Below, one piece after another: positions 51,655 through 60,534 of a stretch of DNA of 64,000 nt (positions are counted from its first letter, which is position 1; each line of letters starts with the position of its first letter). Position numbers and translations under genes: made by a program. This DNA comes from Lachnoclostridium phytofermentans ISDg (lineage in GTDB: Bacteria > Bacillota > Clostridia > Lachnospirales > Lachnospiraceae), in assembly GCF_000018685.1 (NCBI RefSeq), contig NC_010001.1:4621501-4685500 (forward strand), read 5' to 3'. The notes beneath the pieces were generated by a model. The model was not told where the DNA came from. It saw only the letters and a list, made by a program, of their open reading frames with translations, and ran no database searches.

Positions 51655-54240
51655 TTAGCTCTTAACCCTTGCCGTTAATTTATCACCTTCTGTATCAATT
51701 AAGATAGTATCACCTTCTTTTACCTGATCACTTAAAATTAATCTGGCACTTAAAGTCTCAACGTTCTTTTGTAGATATCTCTTTAATGGACGTGCACCAT
51801 AAACTGGGTCGTAAGCTTTATCAATTACTAGCTGTTTCGCTGTGTCGGTTAATTCTACACGAATACTGCGGTCTTCAAGTCGTTTATTAAGATTAGTGAT
51901 TAATAAATCAACAATACTACGAATATCTTCCTTATTTAATGGTTTAAATAATATGATCTCATCCAATCGATTTAAAAACTCTGGTCTAAAATGAGCACGC
52001 AAATCTTCCATAACCAAGCTCTCAGCCTGTGTACTAATTTCACCTGTTTCATCAATACCGTCTAATAGATAGGTAGAGCCAATATTAGAAGTCATGATTA
52101 AGATCGTATTCTTAAAGTCTACGGTACGGCCTGTAGAGTCTGTAATACGTCCATCATCAAGTACCTGTAATAAGATATTAAACACGTCCGGATGAGCCTT
52201 TTCAATTTCATCAAATAGTACTACCGAATATGGCTTTCTACGAACAGCTTCCGTAAGTTGTCCTCCCTCATCATATCCAACATATCCTGGAGGCGCTCCG
52301 ATTAATCTGCTGACAGAATATTTCTCCATATATTCACTCATATCGATACGAACAATATTTTGTTCATTGTCAAATAAGGACTCTGCAAGTGCTTTGGCTA
52401 GTTCTGTTTTACCTACGCCTGTAGGTCCTAGAAATAGGAACGAACCTATTGGCTTGCTTGGATCTTTAATACCAGCCTTAGAACGAAGCAGAGCATCTGC
52501 AACACGTCGTACACCCTCCTCTTGTCCTATCACTCTTCTATGAAGCTCCTCGTCAAGATGTAGGGTTTTATTTCGTTCGCTTTCCGTTAACTTCGCTACC
52601 GGTATTCCTGTCCAACGGGAAACAACACGTGCAATTTCTTCCTCACTCACACTTTCATGAACTAAGGTATGAGCCTCTTGTTTCACTTTCTCTTCCTCTA
52701 ATTCAAGTTGCTTACGAAGGCTTGGCAAACGTCCATATTTTAACTCTGCGGCTTTATTTAGGTCATAATTTAACTCTGCATTTTGAATTTCGTTGTTAAT
52801 GGCTTCCAATTCTTCTCGAAGCTTTTGGACTTTTTCTACCGCAGCTTTTTCATTATCCCATTTTGCTTTTCTTTCATTAAAGTCTTCTCGAAGCTCTGCT
52901 AATTCTTTTTGCAGACTTAAAAGACGTTCTTTACTTAGACGATCATCCTCTTTTTTCAGTGCTGCTTCTTCTATTTCCATCTGCATAATACGACGTGATA
53001 TATCATCTAGCTCAGTTGGCATCGAATCAAGTTCTGTCTTAATTAAAGCACAAGCCTCATCAACTAAATCAATTGCTTTATCCGGAAGGAAACGGTCCGA
53101 GATATAACGATTACTTAAAACAGCTGCACTTACTAAAGCAGCATCTGTAATTTTTACACCATGGAATACTTCATAACGCTCTTTTAGCCCACGCAAGATA
53201 GAGATCGTATCCTCAACTGTAGGTTCCTCCACCATGACTGGCTGGAATCTCCTCTCAAGAGCTGCATCCTTTTCAATATACATACGATATTCATTCAGGG
53301 TCGTAGCACCAATACAATGAAGCTCTCCACGAGCTAACATAGGTTTTAGCATATTACCAGCATCCATGGCACCATCAGTTTTCCCTGCACCGACAATCGT
53401 ATGAAGCTCATCGATAAATAGAATAATCTGACCATCACTGTTTTTTACATCATCAAGAACTGCTTTTAAACGTTCCTCAAACTCGCCTCGATATTTAGCA
53501 CCTGCTACCAGAGCCCCCATATCAAGAGCAAAAAGGCGCTTATCCTTTAACCCTTCTGGTACATCACCACGAACAATACGTTGCGCTAAACCTTCTACTA
53601 CAGCGGTTTTACCAACACCTGGTTCACCAATTAACACTGGATTATTTTTCGTCTTTCTAGATAGGATACGAACCACATTACGAATCTCGCTATCACGACC
53701 AATGACTGGATCTAGCTTTTGATTCTTTGCACGCTCTACTAAATCAACACCATATTTCTCAAGTGTATCATAGGTTGCTTCCGGGTTATCGCTTCGAACC
53801 TGTTGGTTACCACGAACAGAAGCAAGCGCAGATAAAAATCTATCCTTATTAATATTAAAGTCCTTTAACAACCTCGCTATCTCTATATTCGGATACTTTA
53901 ACAAACTAAGGAACAGATGCTCTACAGAGACATACTGGTCCCCCATTGCAGAAGCTTCATTTTCTGCATAAATTAATACTTTATTTAAGTCATTACTGAT
54001 ATAAACTTCCCCACCACTAACTTTGGGACGTTTATTTAATAACCCCTGTAACTGAGCAAGAAATACTTCTGTGTTAATGTCCATCTTTTGAAATAATTTT
54101 GGTAACAGACCTTCCTTATCCTTTAACAGACAGTATAAAAAATGCTCTTCATCAATTTGCTGGTGTCCATACTCATACGCCAGTTTTTCACAATCCTGAA
54201 CTGCCTTTAACGATTTTTGAGTAAACTTGCTAATATTCAT
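51655..54240 (-). CDS. clpB: Chaperone ClpB
   Basis: 861 residues from the ATG at 54240-54238 (MNISKFTQKSLKAVQ); an in-frame start ten codons earlier lacks a proper site. Order: Clp N-domain (1-145), first AAA+ module with GEPGVGKTAVVEGLAQR and ILFIDELHTIVGAG, the long coiled-coil M-domain rich in Lys/Glu (about 400-525), and second AAA+ module with GPTGVGKTELAKALAE, then VVLFDEIEKAHPDV. ClpB disaggregates proteins with the DnaK system. The gene stands alone. No CIRCE or CtsR operator was recognised near its promoter. Confidence 0.97.
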   Translation of the reverse strand: MNISKFTQKSLKAVQDCEKLAYEYGHQQIDEEHFLYCLLKDKEGLLPKLFQKMDINTEVFLAQLQGLLNKRPKVSGGEVYISNDLNKVLIYAENEASAMGDQYVSVEHLFLSLLKYPNIEIARLLKDFNINKDRFLSALASVRGNQQVRSDNPEATYDTLEKYGVDLVERAKNQKLDPVIGRDSEIRNVVRILSRKTKNNPVLIGEPGVGKTAVVEGLAQRIVRGDVPEGLKDKRLFALDMGALVAGAKYRGEFEERLKAVLDDVKNSDGQIILFIDELHTIVGAGKTDGAMDAGNMLKPMLARGELHCIGATTLNEYRMYIEKDAALERRFQPVMVEEPTVEDTISILRGLKERYEVFHGVKITDAALVSAAVLSNRYISDRFLPDKAIDLVDEACALIKTELDSMPTELDDISRRIMQMEIEEAALKKEDDRLSKERLLSLQKELAELREDFNERKAKWDNEKAAVEKVQKLREELEAINNEIQNAELNYDLNKAAELKYGRLPSLRKQLELEEEKVKQEAHTLVHESVSEEEIARVVSRWTGIPVAKLTESERNKTLHLDEELHRRVIGQEEGVRRVADALLRSKAGIKDPSKPIGSFLFLGPTGVGKTELAKALAESLFDNEQNIVRIDMSEYMEKYSVSRLIGAPPGYVGYDEGGQLTEAVRRKPYSVVLFDEIEKAHPDVFNILLQVLDDGRITDSTGRTVDFKNTILIMTSNIGSTYLLDGIDETGEISTQAESLVMEDLRAHFRPEFLNRLDEIILFKPLNKEDIRSIVDLLITNLNKRLEDRSIRVELTDTAKQLVIDKAYDPVYGARPLKRYLQKNVETLSARLILSDQVKEGDTILIDTEGDKLTARVKS

Positions 54241-54262
54241 ACAAATAACCTGCCTTTCCATA

Positions 54263-54286
54263 GCCTGCAAACTTTAGCCCGCAGGC
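54263..54286. repeat. Hairpin in the clpB leader
   Basis: GCCTGC (54263-54268) pairs with GCAGGC (54281-54286) around a 12-nt loop, just upstream of the clpB ribosome site. It might act as a temperature-sensitive structure; this is only a suggestion. Confidence 0.35.
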
Positions 54287-54355
54287 ACATATATTTATAA
54301 CCTAATCTCATTCCCATTTTAATAAAATCAATCTGAATCTGTTTGTTCTATTACA

Positions 54356-54383
54356 ACTATAACATATATAATTATGATGTCAA
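54356..54383 (-). promoter_or_regulatory. Promoter of clpB
   Basis: Minus strand TTGACA (54378-54383), 16-bp spacer, TATAGT (54356-54361), a vegetative-type promoter. The 54384-54690 gap further upstream shows only AT-rich sequence and a 13-codon open frame with a GAGAGGGG site (54651-54692) that I do not support as a gene. Confidence 0.6.
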
Positions 54384-54696
54384 GTAGTATTTTCAGTTTT
54401 TAACTTTTTTTGATTGATTAGATAATTGTTTAATATCCTTAGTATATAATTAGCAAATTAAATAGAATTAACCCTATTTCTCCAATGGCAGCATTGATAG
54501 TAAAGCAAGAAGTATCAGCACCTAGACATTGTAACTAATTAAAATATCGTGTAGTTAAATTGTCGTATTTTACATTTTATCCCTATATAATAAGCATGTA
54601 TTTCATATATTTCATGTATTTCATCTAAGAACTTGAGAGGGGAAATAACCATGATACAAGCATTAAAAGAGATGCCAAAAATAGAAAGATAAAATA

Positions 54697-54770
54697 AATA
54701 AGGTATTGTAGAACTGTCCAAAAAAGTGTATAACGCACTTTTCTTTCACAGGTCCTACAATACCTTATCT
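54697..54770 (-). terminator. Terminator of the hydrolase gene, enclosing a dispersed element
   Basis: AAGGTATTGTAG pairs perfectly with CTACAATACCTT (outer 12 bp). On the minus strand it is followed by TATTTATTTTATC. The loop is occupied by dispersed element copy F. Confidence 0.7.
54717..54754 (-). repeat. Dispersed palindromic element, copy F
   Basis: Minus-strand reading GTGAAAGAAAAGTGCGTTA then TACACTTTTTTGG resembles the family core GAAAAGTTCGCG...CTTTTTCC, with more changes than other copies. It lies within the loop of a terminator stem. Confidence 0.45.
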
Positions 54771-54783
54771 TATTACTTAAATT

Positions 54784-56241
54784 CTAATGTTCCTTAACCC
54801 ACGCTGCAATTGCTAGAATCACTTTATCATCTACCTTGTTCTTTACGCTGTAGTCGCTTATATCACGTACTCCTGTTGTTGGCATAAATAAATGATTTAA
54901 GCCTTCATACAATTGAAATGTTGCATTGTCTTTCTCTTGTAGTAGATCCTTCCACATCTTAAAATCTACTTCAGGATACACTTGAAAATCTGCTTCTCCC
55001 TGCATAAATAACATTGGCAGGGTTAGATTTGCTACGATTTTAGGAGTATCTATATCATTCAAACTCTTCCAGTAGTATCCGTTTGCCCCAAGAAGTGGCT
55101 CATCTAGGTTTTCCTCTGTAAGGCTTTTAATCTGCTCATATTGAGCCTTCATAGTATCTAGATAGAGTGTTTTCTCCGACTCACTCACCGTACCATTCTC
55201 TACCGCCTCAATCGATTGATCAAGTAATAGATCTTCTAATTTTCTTGGACTTCCTGCTAAGGAGATAAATCCTGCGATATCCGAATTATCTTCCGCTATC
55301 TTTGGACATAACATACCTCCTAAACTATGCCCAAGTACAAATATCTTTTCCGTATTTACATTTGTTAGACTCTTAGCATATTGAATGGCGTAAGTAACAT
55401 CCTCTAATACCTCATCATAAATTGTCATTGTATCGGAGGCTTGATCCATATATTGATAGAATCTTTTATTGTAACGGATAGAGGCAATCCCCTCACTTGC
55501 TAATCCTCTTGCGATATCACGAAATGGCTTATTGCTTGTTCCGCCAATGGTTTCATCCATATCACTCTGTCCTGACCCCTGTACTAAGACTACGACAGGT
55601 GGATTTTTTATACCTTTTGGCATCGTTAAAATACCATCAAGCGGAAATTCTCCCTCACCAACAGTGACACCGCTCGTGATACCTATAGTGATGTCGATTT
55701 CCTCCATCTTTTCACGATCGTATTCTTCCTCAATTGGTTGGTAAGAGAACCATAGTTTTACTAACTTACAGTCTTTATTATAGACATAAGATATCTTTAA
55801 ACCATTCTCTGTATATTCTACTAAACTATCTACTGAGATATACTCACCCGTTGTTGTAGCCTTTATAGAGATAGCATCAACTAACTCACCAATTCGCTCA
55901 ACAGTGCTATGAAAGGCTTTCTCTAAGTCTGGCAATGATAATTGCTCTTTGACTGTATCCTCAAGATAGGAATAGACTTCTTCAAAATTCTCTGTTAATA
56001 AATCGTGCGTTAACTTTGCTGAAAGATCCTCCAAACCATTCTCACTAAATTCTACAGAGTCGATAAGACCCGGTGTCGGTGTTTCGTTAGGTATTTCCGT
56101 AATGTTTGCTTCTGTTATCGTTGGTGTCACTGTCAGTTCCCCATCACTTATTGTCTGGTCAGTTTGATTACTCTTTCCTTTACACGAGACCATACTTAGG
56201 ATAAATAGACTGCAGACCAAACCCAATAATACCTTCTTCAT
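54784..56241 (-). CDS. Alpha/beta-hydrolase lipoprotein with DUF3887-like domain
   Basis: 485 residues. A lipoprotein signal ends in SMVSC (Cys20). A threonine-rich linker precedes a DUF3887-like domain at about 68-165 (LTENFEEVYSYLEDTVKEQL). The alpha/beta-hydrolase domain follows: oxyanion region VVVLVQGSGQSDMDE, nucleophile elbow VLGHSLGGML, acid region FMQGEADFQVYPEVDF and histidine in EGLNHLF. It is an esterase or peptidase-like enzyme tethered outside the membrane. DUF3887-hydrolase fusions are common in Clostridia, with the substrate unknown. AGGAG precedes the ATG. Confidence 0.9.
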   Translation of the reverse strand: MKKVLLGLVCSLFILSMVSCKGKSNQTDQTISDGELTVTPTITEANITEIPNETPTPGLIDSVEFSENGLEDLSAKLTHDLLTENFEEVYSYLEDTVKEQLSLPDLEKAFHSTVERIGELVDAISIKATTTGEYISVDSLVEYTENGLKISYVYNKDCKLVKLWFSYQPIEEEYDREKMEEIDITIGITSGVTVGEGEFPLDGILTMPKGIKNPPVVVLVQGSGQSDMDETIGGTSNKPFRDIARGLASEGIASIRYNKRFYQYMDQASDTMTIYDEVLEDVTYAIQYAKSLTNVNTEKIFVLGHSLGGMLCPKIAEDNSDIAGFISLAGSPRKLEDLLLDQSIEAVENGTVSESEKTLYLDTMKAQYEQIKSLTEENLDEPLLGANGYYWKSLNDIDTPKIVANLTLPMLFMQGEADFQVYPEVDFKMWKDLLQEKDNATFQLYEGLNHLFMPTTGVRDISDYSVKNKVDDKVILAIAAWVKEH

Positions 56242-56391
56242 TCTAACTCCTATTCTGGCACTTTAGCCCTTTTTTAAAACAAAACATCTTGTGCATCAAC
56301 ACAAATTAAATGTTTAAAACTTTGTGCATATACTTCATATTCATGCATCTTAATTAAAGTTTTCACAGTTATAATTACTTTACACAGGAAA

Positions 56392-56433
56392 GTGCCACAA
56401 AATCTTTCCTTGTTTGAAATCATTTGTAGCACC
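56392..56433 (-). terminator. Hairpin after hflC
   Basis: GGTGCTACAAA and TTTGTGGCAC arms (one mismatch) on the minus strand, followed by TTTCC. It is a weak terminator or 3' stabiliser downstream of the hflC stop codon. Confidence 0.5.
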
Positions 56434-56459
56434 TATATTCCTATTTTTATTATACCACC

Positions 56460-57365
56460 TTAATCAATAGAATTAAATATTTTAGCTAAAGGTGAATCAG
56501 AATTTAATATTAATGTTTTATTGCTACCACTTAAGGAAACCTTTGCAGCATCAAGAGAACGAACGAAGGAATAAAAATCACTTCTTGATTCATCGGAATA
56601 TGCAGCTGCAAGAATTCTCATATACTCTGCTTCCCCTGCTGCTCTTGTTTTTTCAGCTTCTGCTTTAGCCGCGGAAATTTTTATTACTATCTCATTGTCA
56701 GTCTGATTACGGATTTTCTTAGCTGCAGACTCACCTTCCGCAGTATAAGAAGCGGCAATGTTATTACGCTCAGAAATCATTCTCTCATAGACTGCTGTTT
56801 TGTTATCACTTGGTAAATCTAAGTGTTTTGTTTCAACACTAATAATTTTAATTCCATACTGATCCATAACGTCGCCCATATTCTCCATGATTGCTGAACT
56901 TAACGCTCCATGACGCCCGGAGATAACTTCGGTCTGTGCCATTCTACTGATCACATTTTTAATAGAGTTGTAGACTGTTGTATTAATACGGCTCTCTGCA
57001 TTTGCTATTTGTGCGTTTAAGCTCTTTACAAATAAGAGTGGATTTTCAATCTCCCAGAGAACATAACTGTCTGCTACCATCGTTTTTTTATCTTTCGTAA
57101 TAACATCAGAAGGAGCTAAATCATACAATAATGTTTTGTTTGGCAGCTTTGCGGTATCTTCAATAAATGGAATCTTAAAACTAAGTCCTGGCTTCGTAAT
57201 AATACGCTCTACTTTTCCAAACTGGCGAACGAGTGTATATTCATCCTGCTCTGTAACAACAATTGATGTTCCCAAAACAAAAAGTCCAAGGACAGCAATT
57301 ATTATAATGAATCCAAGCACAAATCTTGGTGCTCTTCTTTGTTTGATATGTTCAACATCTCCCAT
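56460..57365 (-). CDS. hflC: HflC-type SPFH membrane protein
   Basis: 301 residues. One N-terminal membrane segment (FVLGFIIIIAVLGLFVLG) precedes an SPFH domain (TLVRQFGKVERIITKPGLSFK, LYDLAPSDVITKDKKTMVAD) and a helical C-terminal part (ISAAKAEAEKTRAAGEAEYM). HflC forms with HflK a large cage around the FtsH protease and tunes its activity. The gene follows hflK by a single base, and AGGAGG lies within the end of hflK, showing translational coupling. No FtsH gene is nearby. Confidence 0.92.
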   Translation of the reverse strand: MGDVEHIKQRRAPRFVLGFIIIIAVLGLFVLGTSIVVTEQDEYTLVRQFGKVERIITKPGLSFKIPFIEDTAKLPNKTLLYDLAPSDVITKDKKTMVADSYVLWEIENPLLFVKSLNAQIANAESRINTTVYNSIKNVISRMAQTEVISGRHGALSSAIMENMGDVMDQYGIKIISVETKHLDLPSDNKTAVYERMISERNNIAASYTAEGESAAKKIRNQTDNEIVIKISAAKAEAEKTRAAGEAEYMRILAAAYSDESRSDFYSFVRSLDAAKVSLSGSNKTLILNSDSPLAKIFNSID

Positions 57366-57366
57366 A

Positions 57367-58302
57367 CTACTGTCCTCCTCCTATCAATGGCTCTATCGGT
57401 AACAATTTTTGTACTCCATCTTTGGAATTATCAATTATGACTTTTAAATCAGGTAAAATGTCCTCCATAGCTTCATAAAACATTCTTTGTTTCGTTATTA
57501 ATGGATATTTTTTATATTCTTGATAAATTGCATTAAATCTAGCAACCTGACCTTCTGCCTCATTGATACGGGCTTGTTTTGCTGACTCTGCCTCTTTTGT
57601 AATCTGGTCAATCTGTGCTTCTGCAGCAGGTAACTCTTCATTACGATACTTATTTGCATTATTGATTGCTGTTTCTTTCCCTTGTTTTGCTGTTTCTACT
57701 GCCTTAAAGGCTTCCATAACCTCTGAAGTAGGTGGCTCTGCATCCTGAATTGTGAGATTCACTAAAGAGATACCTAAATCATTCTCGATTAATTTTTCAG
57801 TTATCATGTCTCGGATTACTGATTGAATTTCATTTTTACCAGTAGTTATTACACTATCCACATCATAACTTCCTACCTGGGAACGTATACAACTCTGAGC
57901 CAAATTCTTTAAAATACTCGCTGGATCATTCGAAGCATATAAATATTTCACTGGATCCGTTACTTTATATTCTACAAAGAAATCCACAAGTACAAAATTA
58001 TAATCTACCGTAATCATTAGGGCTTCTTCATCAATTGATTCCCCAGTATTAAGATCATAACCAATCGTAAAACCCTTAATTGTGGTATCCACCATCTTCA
58101 CTTTTTGTATAAATGGTATCTTAAAATGTAAACCAGGTTGGTCAACCTGCTTCGGAATTCCAAAAGTGGTAACAACAGCCTGTTCCTGCTCATTGATTGA
58201 ATATGCTGACATCCCACCTAGGATTGCAATTACAATAATAACGATAGCAATCACTGCAACTTTGGAACCTTTCTTCATTGCATTTATTTGTTTCTCATCC
58301 AT
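57367..58302 (-). CDS. hflK: HflK-type SPFH membrane protein
   Basis: 311 residues. A membrane segment (VAVIAIVIIVIAILGGMSAY) is followed by the SPFH domain (AVVTTFGIPKQVDQPGLHFK, ALMITVDYNFVLVDFFVEYK, YDVDSVITTGKNEIQ). A long charged helical tail follows (LPAAEAQIDQITKEAESAKQ). It lacks the glycine-rich N-terminal extension of proteobacterial HflK, as expected in Firmicutes. It partners HflC encoded just downstream. AAAGGGGA precedes the ATG. Confidence 0.92.
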   Translation of the reverse strand: MDEKQINAMKKGSKVAVIAIVIIVIAILGGMSAYSINEQEQAVVTTFGIPKQVDQPGLHFKIPFIQKVKMVDTTIKGFTIGYDLNTGESIDEEALMITVDYNFVLVDFFVEYKVTDPVKYLYASNDPASILKNLAQSCIRSQVGSYDVDSVITTGKNEIQSVIRDMITEKLIENDLGISLVNLTIQDAEPPTSEVMEAFKAVETAKQGKETAINNANKYRNEELPAAEAQIDQITKEAESAKQARINEAEGQVARFNAIYQEYKKYPLITKQRMFYEAMEDILPDLKVIIDNSKDGVQKLLPIEPLIGGGQ

Positions 58303-58565
58303 TTTATTTATCTTCCCCTTTCTTTTAAAGGAATTTATTGTAGTTCTATCTTACTCATTCATCCCTGGAAAAGCAAGATAAACCAGATTAGATTTTTATT
58401 AAATATATTAAAAAGTTAAAGATTCTACCTTTATAAGTATACATTTTCTTTCTTGTTTGTTACAATTTTAGGTAATAGAATGTATTGATAAGTTCGAATA
58501 CACTTCGTCTAGCAAACCCACATGGTGGATACACTTCCCTCAGAGAGTGTTTAAATTTCGTACAA

Positions 58566-58641
58566 ATTAAAAAGCAGAGATTATGCGAAACCACGGAATA
58601 TGTCTTAACACTTCCTAGATTTCTTCTAATCTCTGCTTCTT
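58566..58641 (-). terminator. Terminator of the PEGA gene
   Basis: On the minus strand AAGCAGAGATTA pairs perfectly with TAATCTCTGCTT and is followed by TTTAATTT. One arm is also the first unit of the 17-bp tandem array. A weak eighth copy of the dispersed element may lie near 58490-58510. Confidence 0.7.
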
Positions 58642-58710
58642 TCTAACCTCTGCTTCTTTCTAATCTCTTCTTTTTTCTAATCTCTTCTTTTTTCTATTCT
58701 CTTCTTTTTT
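58626..58710. repeat. Tandem repeat, five copies of a 17-bp unit after the PEGA gene
   Basis: Units start at 58626, 58643, 58660, 58677 and 58694: first CTAATCTCTGCTTCTTT, later CTAATCTCTTCTTTTTT. The first unit doubles as the terminator arm. The array ends 73 bp from the PEGA-gene stop codon. Confidence 0.9.
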
Positions 58711-58782
58711 AATTCTTCCTTTAAACTAAGGTAATTGACATATCTTTATAAACATACACTAACATGCACCCTGTCACATTTT

Positions 58783-60390
58783 TTATTTAGGGAACGAGAA
58801 GTAAGCGTCTGCACCGTCATCGTCAATATCAATTTGATAACTCTTTGCTTCCTCTCCTTCAACAATCAAATCAACATCTATAGTTCCTATTTGTTTTTCA
58901 ACCACTAATTTTCCATTCTTAATGGTGCCCATAAATGCTCCGTCAAAATAAACATCTGCTCCAGTAATCCAATTAATTGTAATCGTATTATTCTTATTGG
59001 AACTATGATTACCATTGGAGGAATTTCCTCCGTTATTGGATCCACTGTTGGAATTGTTACCAGAACCATTGTTATTTCCACCGTTGTTACTGGAACCTTG
59101 ATTACTTCCACCCGAGCCGTTTCCATTGTTCCATCCAGAGGAATCCGAATCAGCGTCACCATCTGAGGTGCTATCCTCTATCTCTGATCCTCCTGAATTA
59201 TTTGACCAGTTATCATCAAATCCAGTCTCATAACCATTGTTATTATCTGTGTTATTATTCCAGTTATTATTTCCACTATTATTTCCGTTGTTGTTTCCAT
59301 TGTTATTTCCGCTATTATTACCGTTATTGTTTCCATTGAATCCGCCGTTTTCTGGAAGCGTAATATTAGCACTTTGATCTGTACGATCGATATTTAACGT
59401 TCCTTTATAAGTAACGTAACCACCTAATGATACTTCGACTTTATGCTCTCCATATGTTAATTCCACTGGCTCTATATAATTTGTTTTCACCCCATCAATA
59501 TAGAGATTGGCAGACTCTGGTTTAATAGAAAATCGAACCCGACCACGCATGATGGCTGCCATACCAAATTCCTCGATATTACACTTTAGCATCTGTCCTC
59601 TTACTATGGTTGCCTCTTTCGTCCCTTCCATATTTTTATTTCTTACTGTCACTGGATAGGTTCCTTCTTTTATCGTAAGCCTAAGGTCATTCGTAATTTT
59701 CTCTATCGCTGTTGTTCCTACAGAAATCGTACCTCCAATAAAATCTTCTTCCCCAGATAACTCAAGATATCCATGTCCCTGATTAATTAAAACTACATAG
59801 ATATTCTCTTCCACTCCTCGTAATGTCACATAGTCCATACTAAGTACATCTGAGATATCTGCTGGCTCTCCATGATAAAGCACCGTAACATGCTCTGGAT
59901 ATGTATAGTTTGTTCCGTGAAAGGATACCATTCTCGCTTCAGGATTCACCGATACATCAGTTACCCCTATCGCTTCCCATATTTTATCAGATATCTTTAA
60001 ACCACCTAATTCCTTCGTTCCTTGTTTAAAGAAAAGATCTACTATCTGCCCGGATAATAACTGTGATACCGCTAGATTTTGGCCGTATTTATCAGTTATA
60101 CTTGTCCCTCCATGATAATCTAGCCATAAGGTTTCCCCACTATCGATTTCTAATACCTTAAGCTTATTCCTCAATGTATCAGTTTCGAGATAAACTGCCA
60201 TTACAGCATCGTCATACGCAGTACTACTATCTTTTACTATAGGAGTCGGTTCTGGTTCTTTCCCCTTTACTTTCTTTTCTTTCTGTCCAAATACCGTAAA
60301 TAACACAACGGAGAAAATTGCCAACAATGCAACAACAATTCCACCGATAATAACGAGTTTAGACCAGTCTTGTTTTTTCTTATGCTTCAT
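58783..60390 (-). CDS. Membrane-anchored PEGA-domain protein with Asn/Gly-rich linker
   Basis: 535 residues. A basic start and one membrane segment (VIIGGIVVALLAIFSVVLF) lead to an outer beta-rich region. A PEGA-type domain follows near 290-345 (FSIKPESANLYIDGVK, GEHKVEVSLGGYVTYKGTL). A low-complexity linker of about 115 residues is dominated by Asn, Gly and Ser (NNNGNNSGN type). A second PEGA-like end domain follows (NWITGADVYFDGAFMGTI). PEGA repeats occur in S-layer and cell-wall linked proteins. It may span the wall; function unknown. The linker coding is prone to length change by repeat slippage. Confidence 0.85.
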   Translation of the reverse strand: MKHKKKQDWSKLVIIGGIVVALLAIFSVVLFTVFGQKEKKVKGKEPEPTPIVKDSSTAYDDAVMAVYLETDTLRNKLKVLEIDSGETLWLDYHGGTSITDKYGQNLAVSQLLSGQIVDLFFKQGTKELGGLKISDKIWEAIGVTDVSVNPEARMVSFHGTNYTYPEHVTVLYHGEPADISDVLSMDYVTLRGVEENIYVVLINQGHGYLELSGEEDFIGGTISVGTTAIEKITNDLRLTIKEGTYPVTVRNKNMEGTKEATIVRGQMLKCNIEEFGMAAIMRGRVRFSIKPESANLYIDGVKTNYIEPVELTYGEHKVEVSLGGYVTYKGTLNIDRTDQSANITLPENGGFNGNNNGNNSGNNNGNNNGNNSGNNNWNNNTDNNNGYETGFDDNWSNNSGGSEIEDSTSDGDADSDSSGWNNGNGSGGSNQGSSNNGGNNNGSGNNSNSGSNNGGNSSNGNHSSNKNNTITINWITGADVYFDGAFMGTIKNGKLVVEKQIGTIDVDLIVEGEEAKSYQIDIDDDGADAYFSFPK

Positions 60391-60457
60391 ATGTTTTCCT
60401 CATCTTTTCTAGAAACAAAATTCTGCTGTGCAGTTTATGTAGCTTTTGCATAAATTC

Positions 60458-60488
60458 AAAAAGGTGTGCCTAATCTAGGCACACCTTC
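60458..60488 (-). terminator. Terminator of the CotS-like gene
   Basis: AAGGTGTGCC and GGCACACCTT pair perfectly on the minus strand around a 7-nt loop and are followed by T5. Confidence 0.9.
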
Positions 60489-60534
60489 ATTATAATGGAT
60501 ATTTCATTTGAATTCAACAGCCTATCTAGCCTAT

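Noticed and set aside
54240..54383. CIRCE or CtsR operator at clpB
   Set aside because: No TTAGCACTC-N9-GAGTGCTAA or GGTCAAA repeat was found; only a plain promoter and a small hairpin are visible.
54651..54692. 13-codon open frame with a GAGAGGGG ribosome-like site
   Set aside because: Too short to support; no conserved features, though a small peptide cannot be excluded.
58905..59372. Minus-strand open frames within the PEGA gene linker
   Set aside because: They are frame-shifted readings of the low-complexity Asn/Gly-rich coding region.
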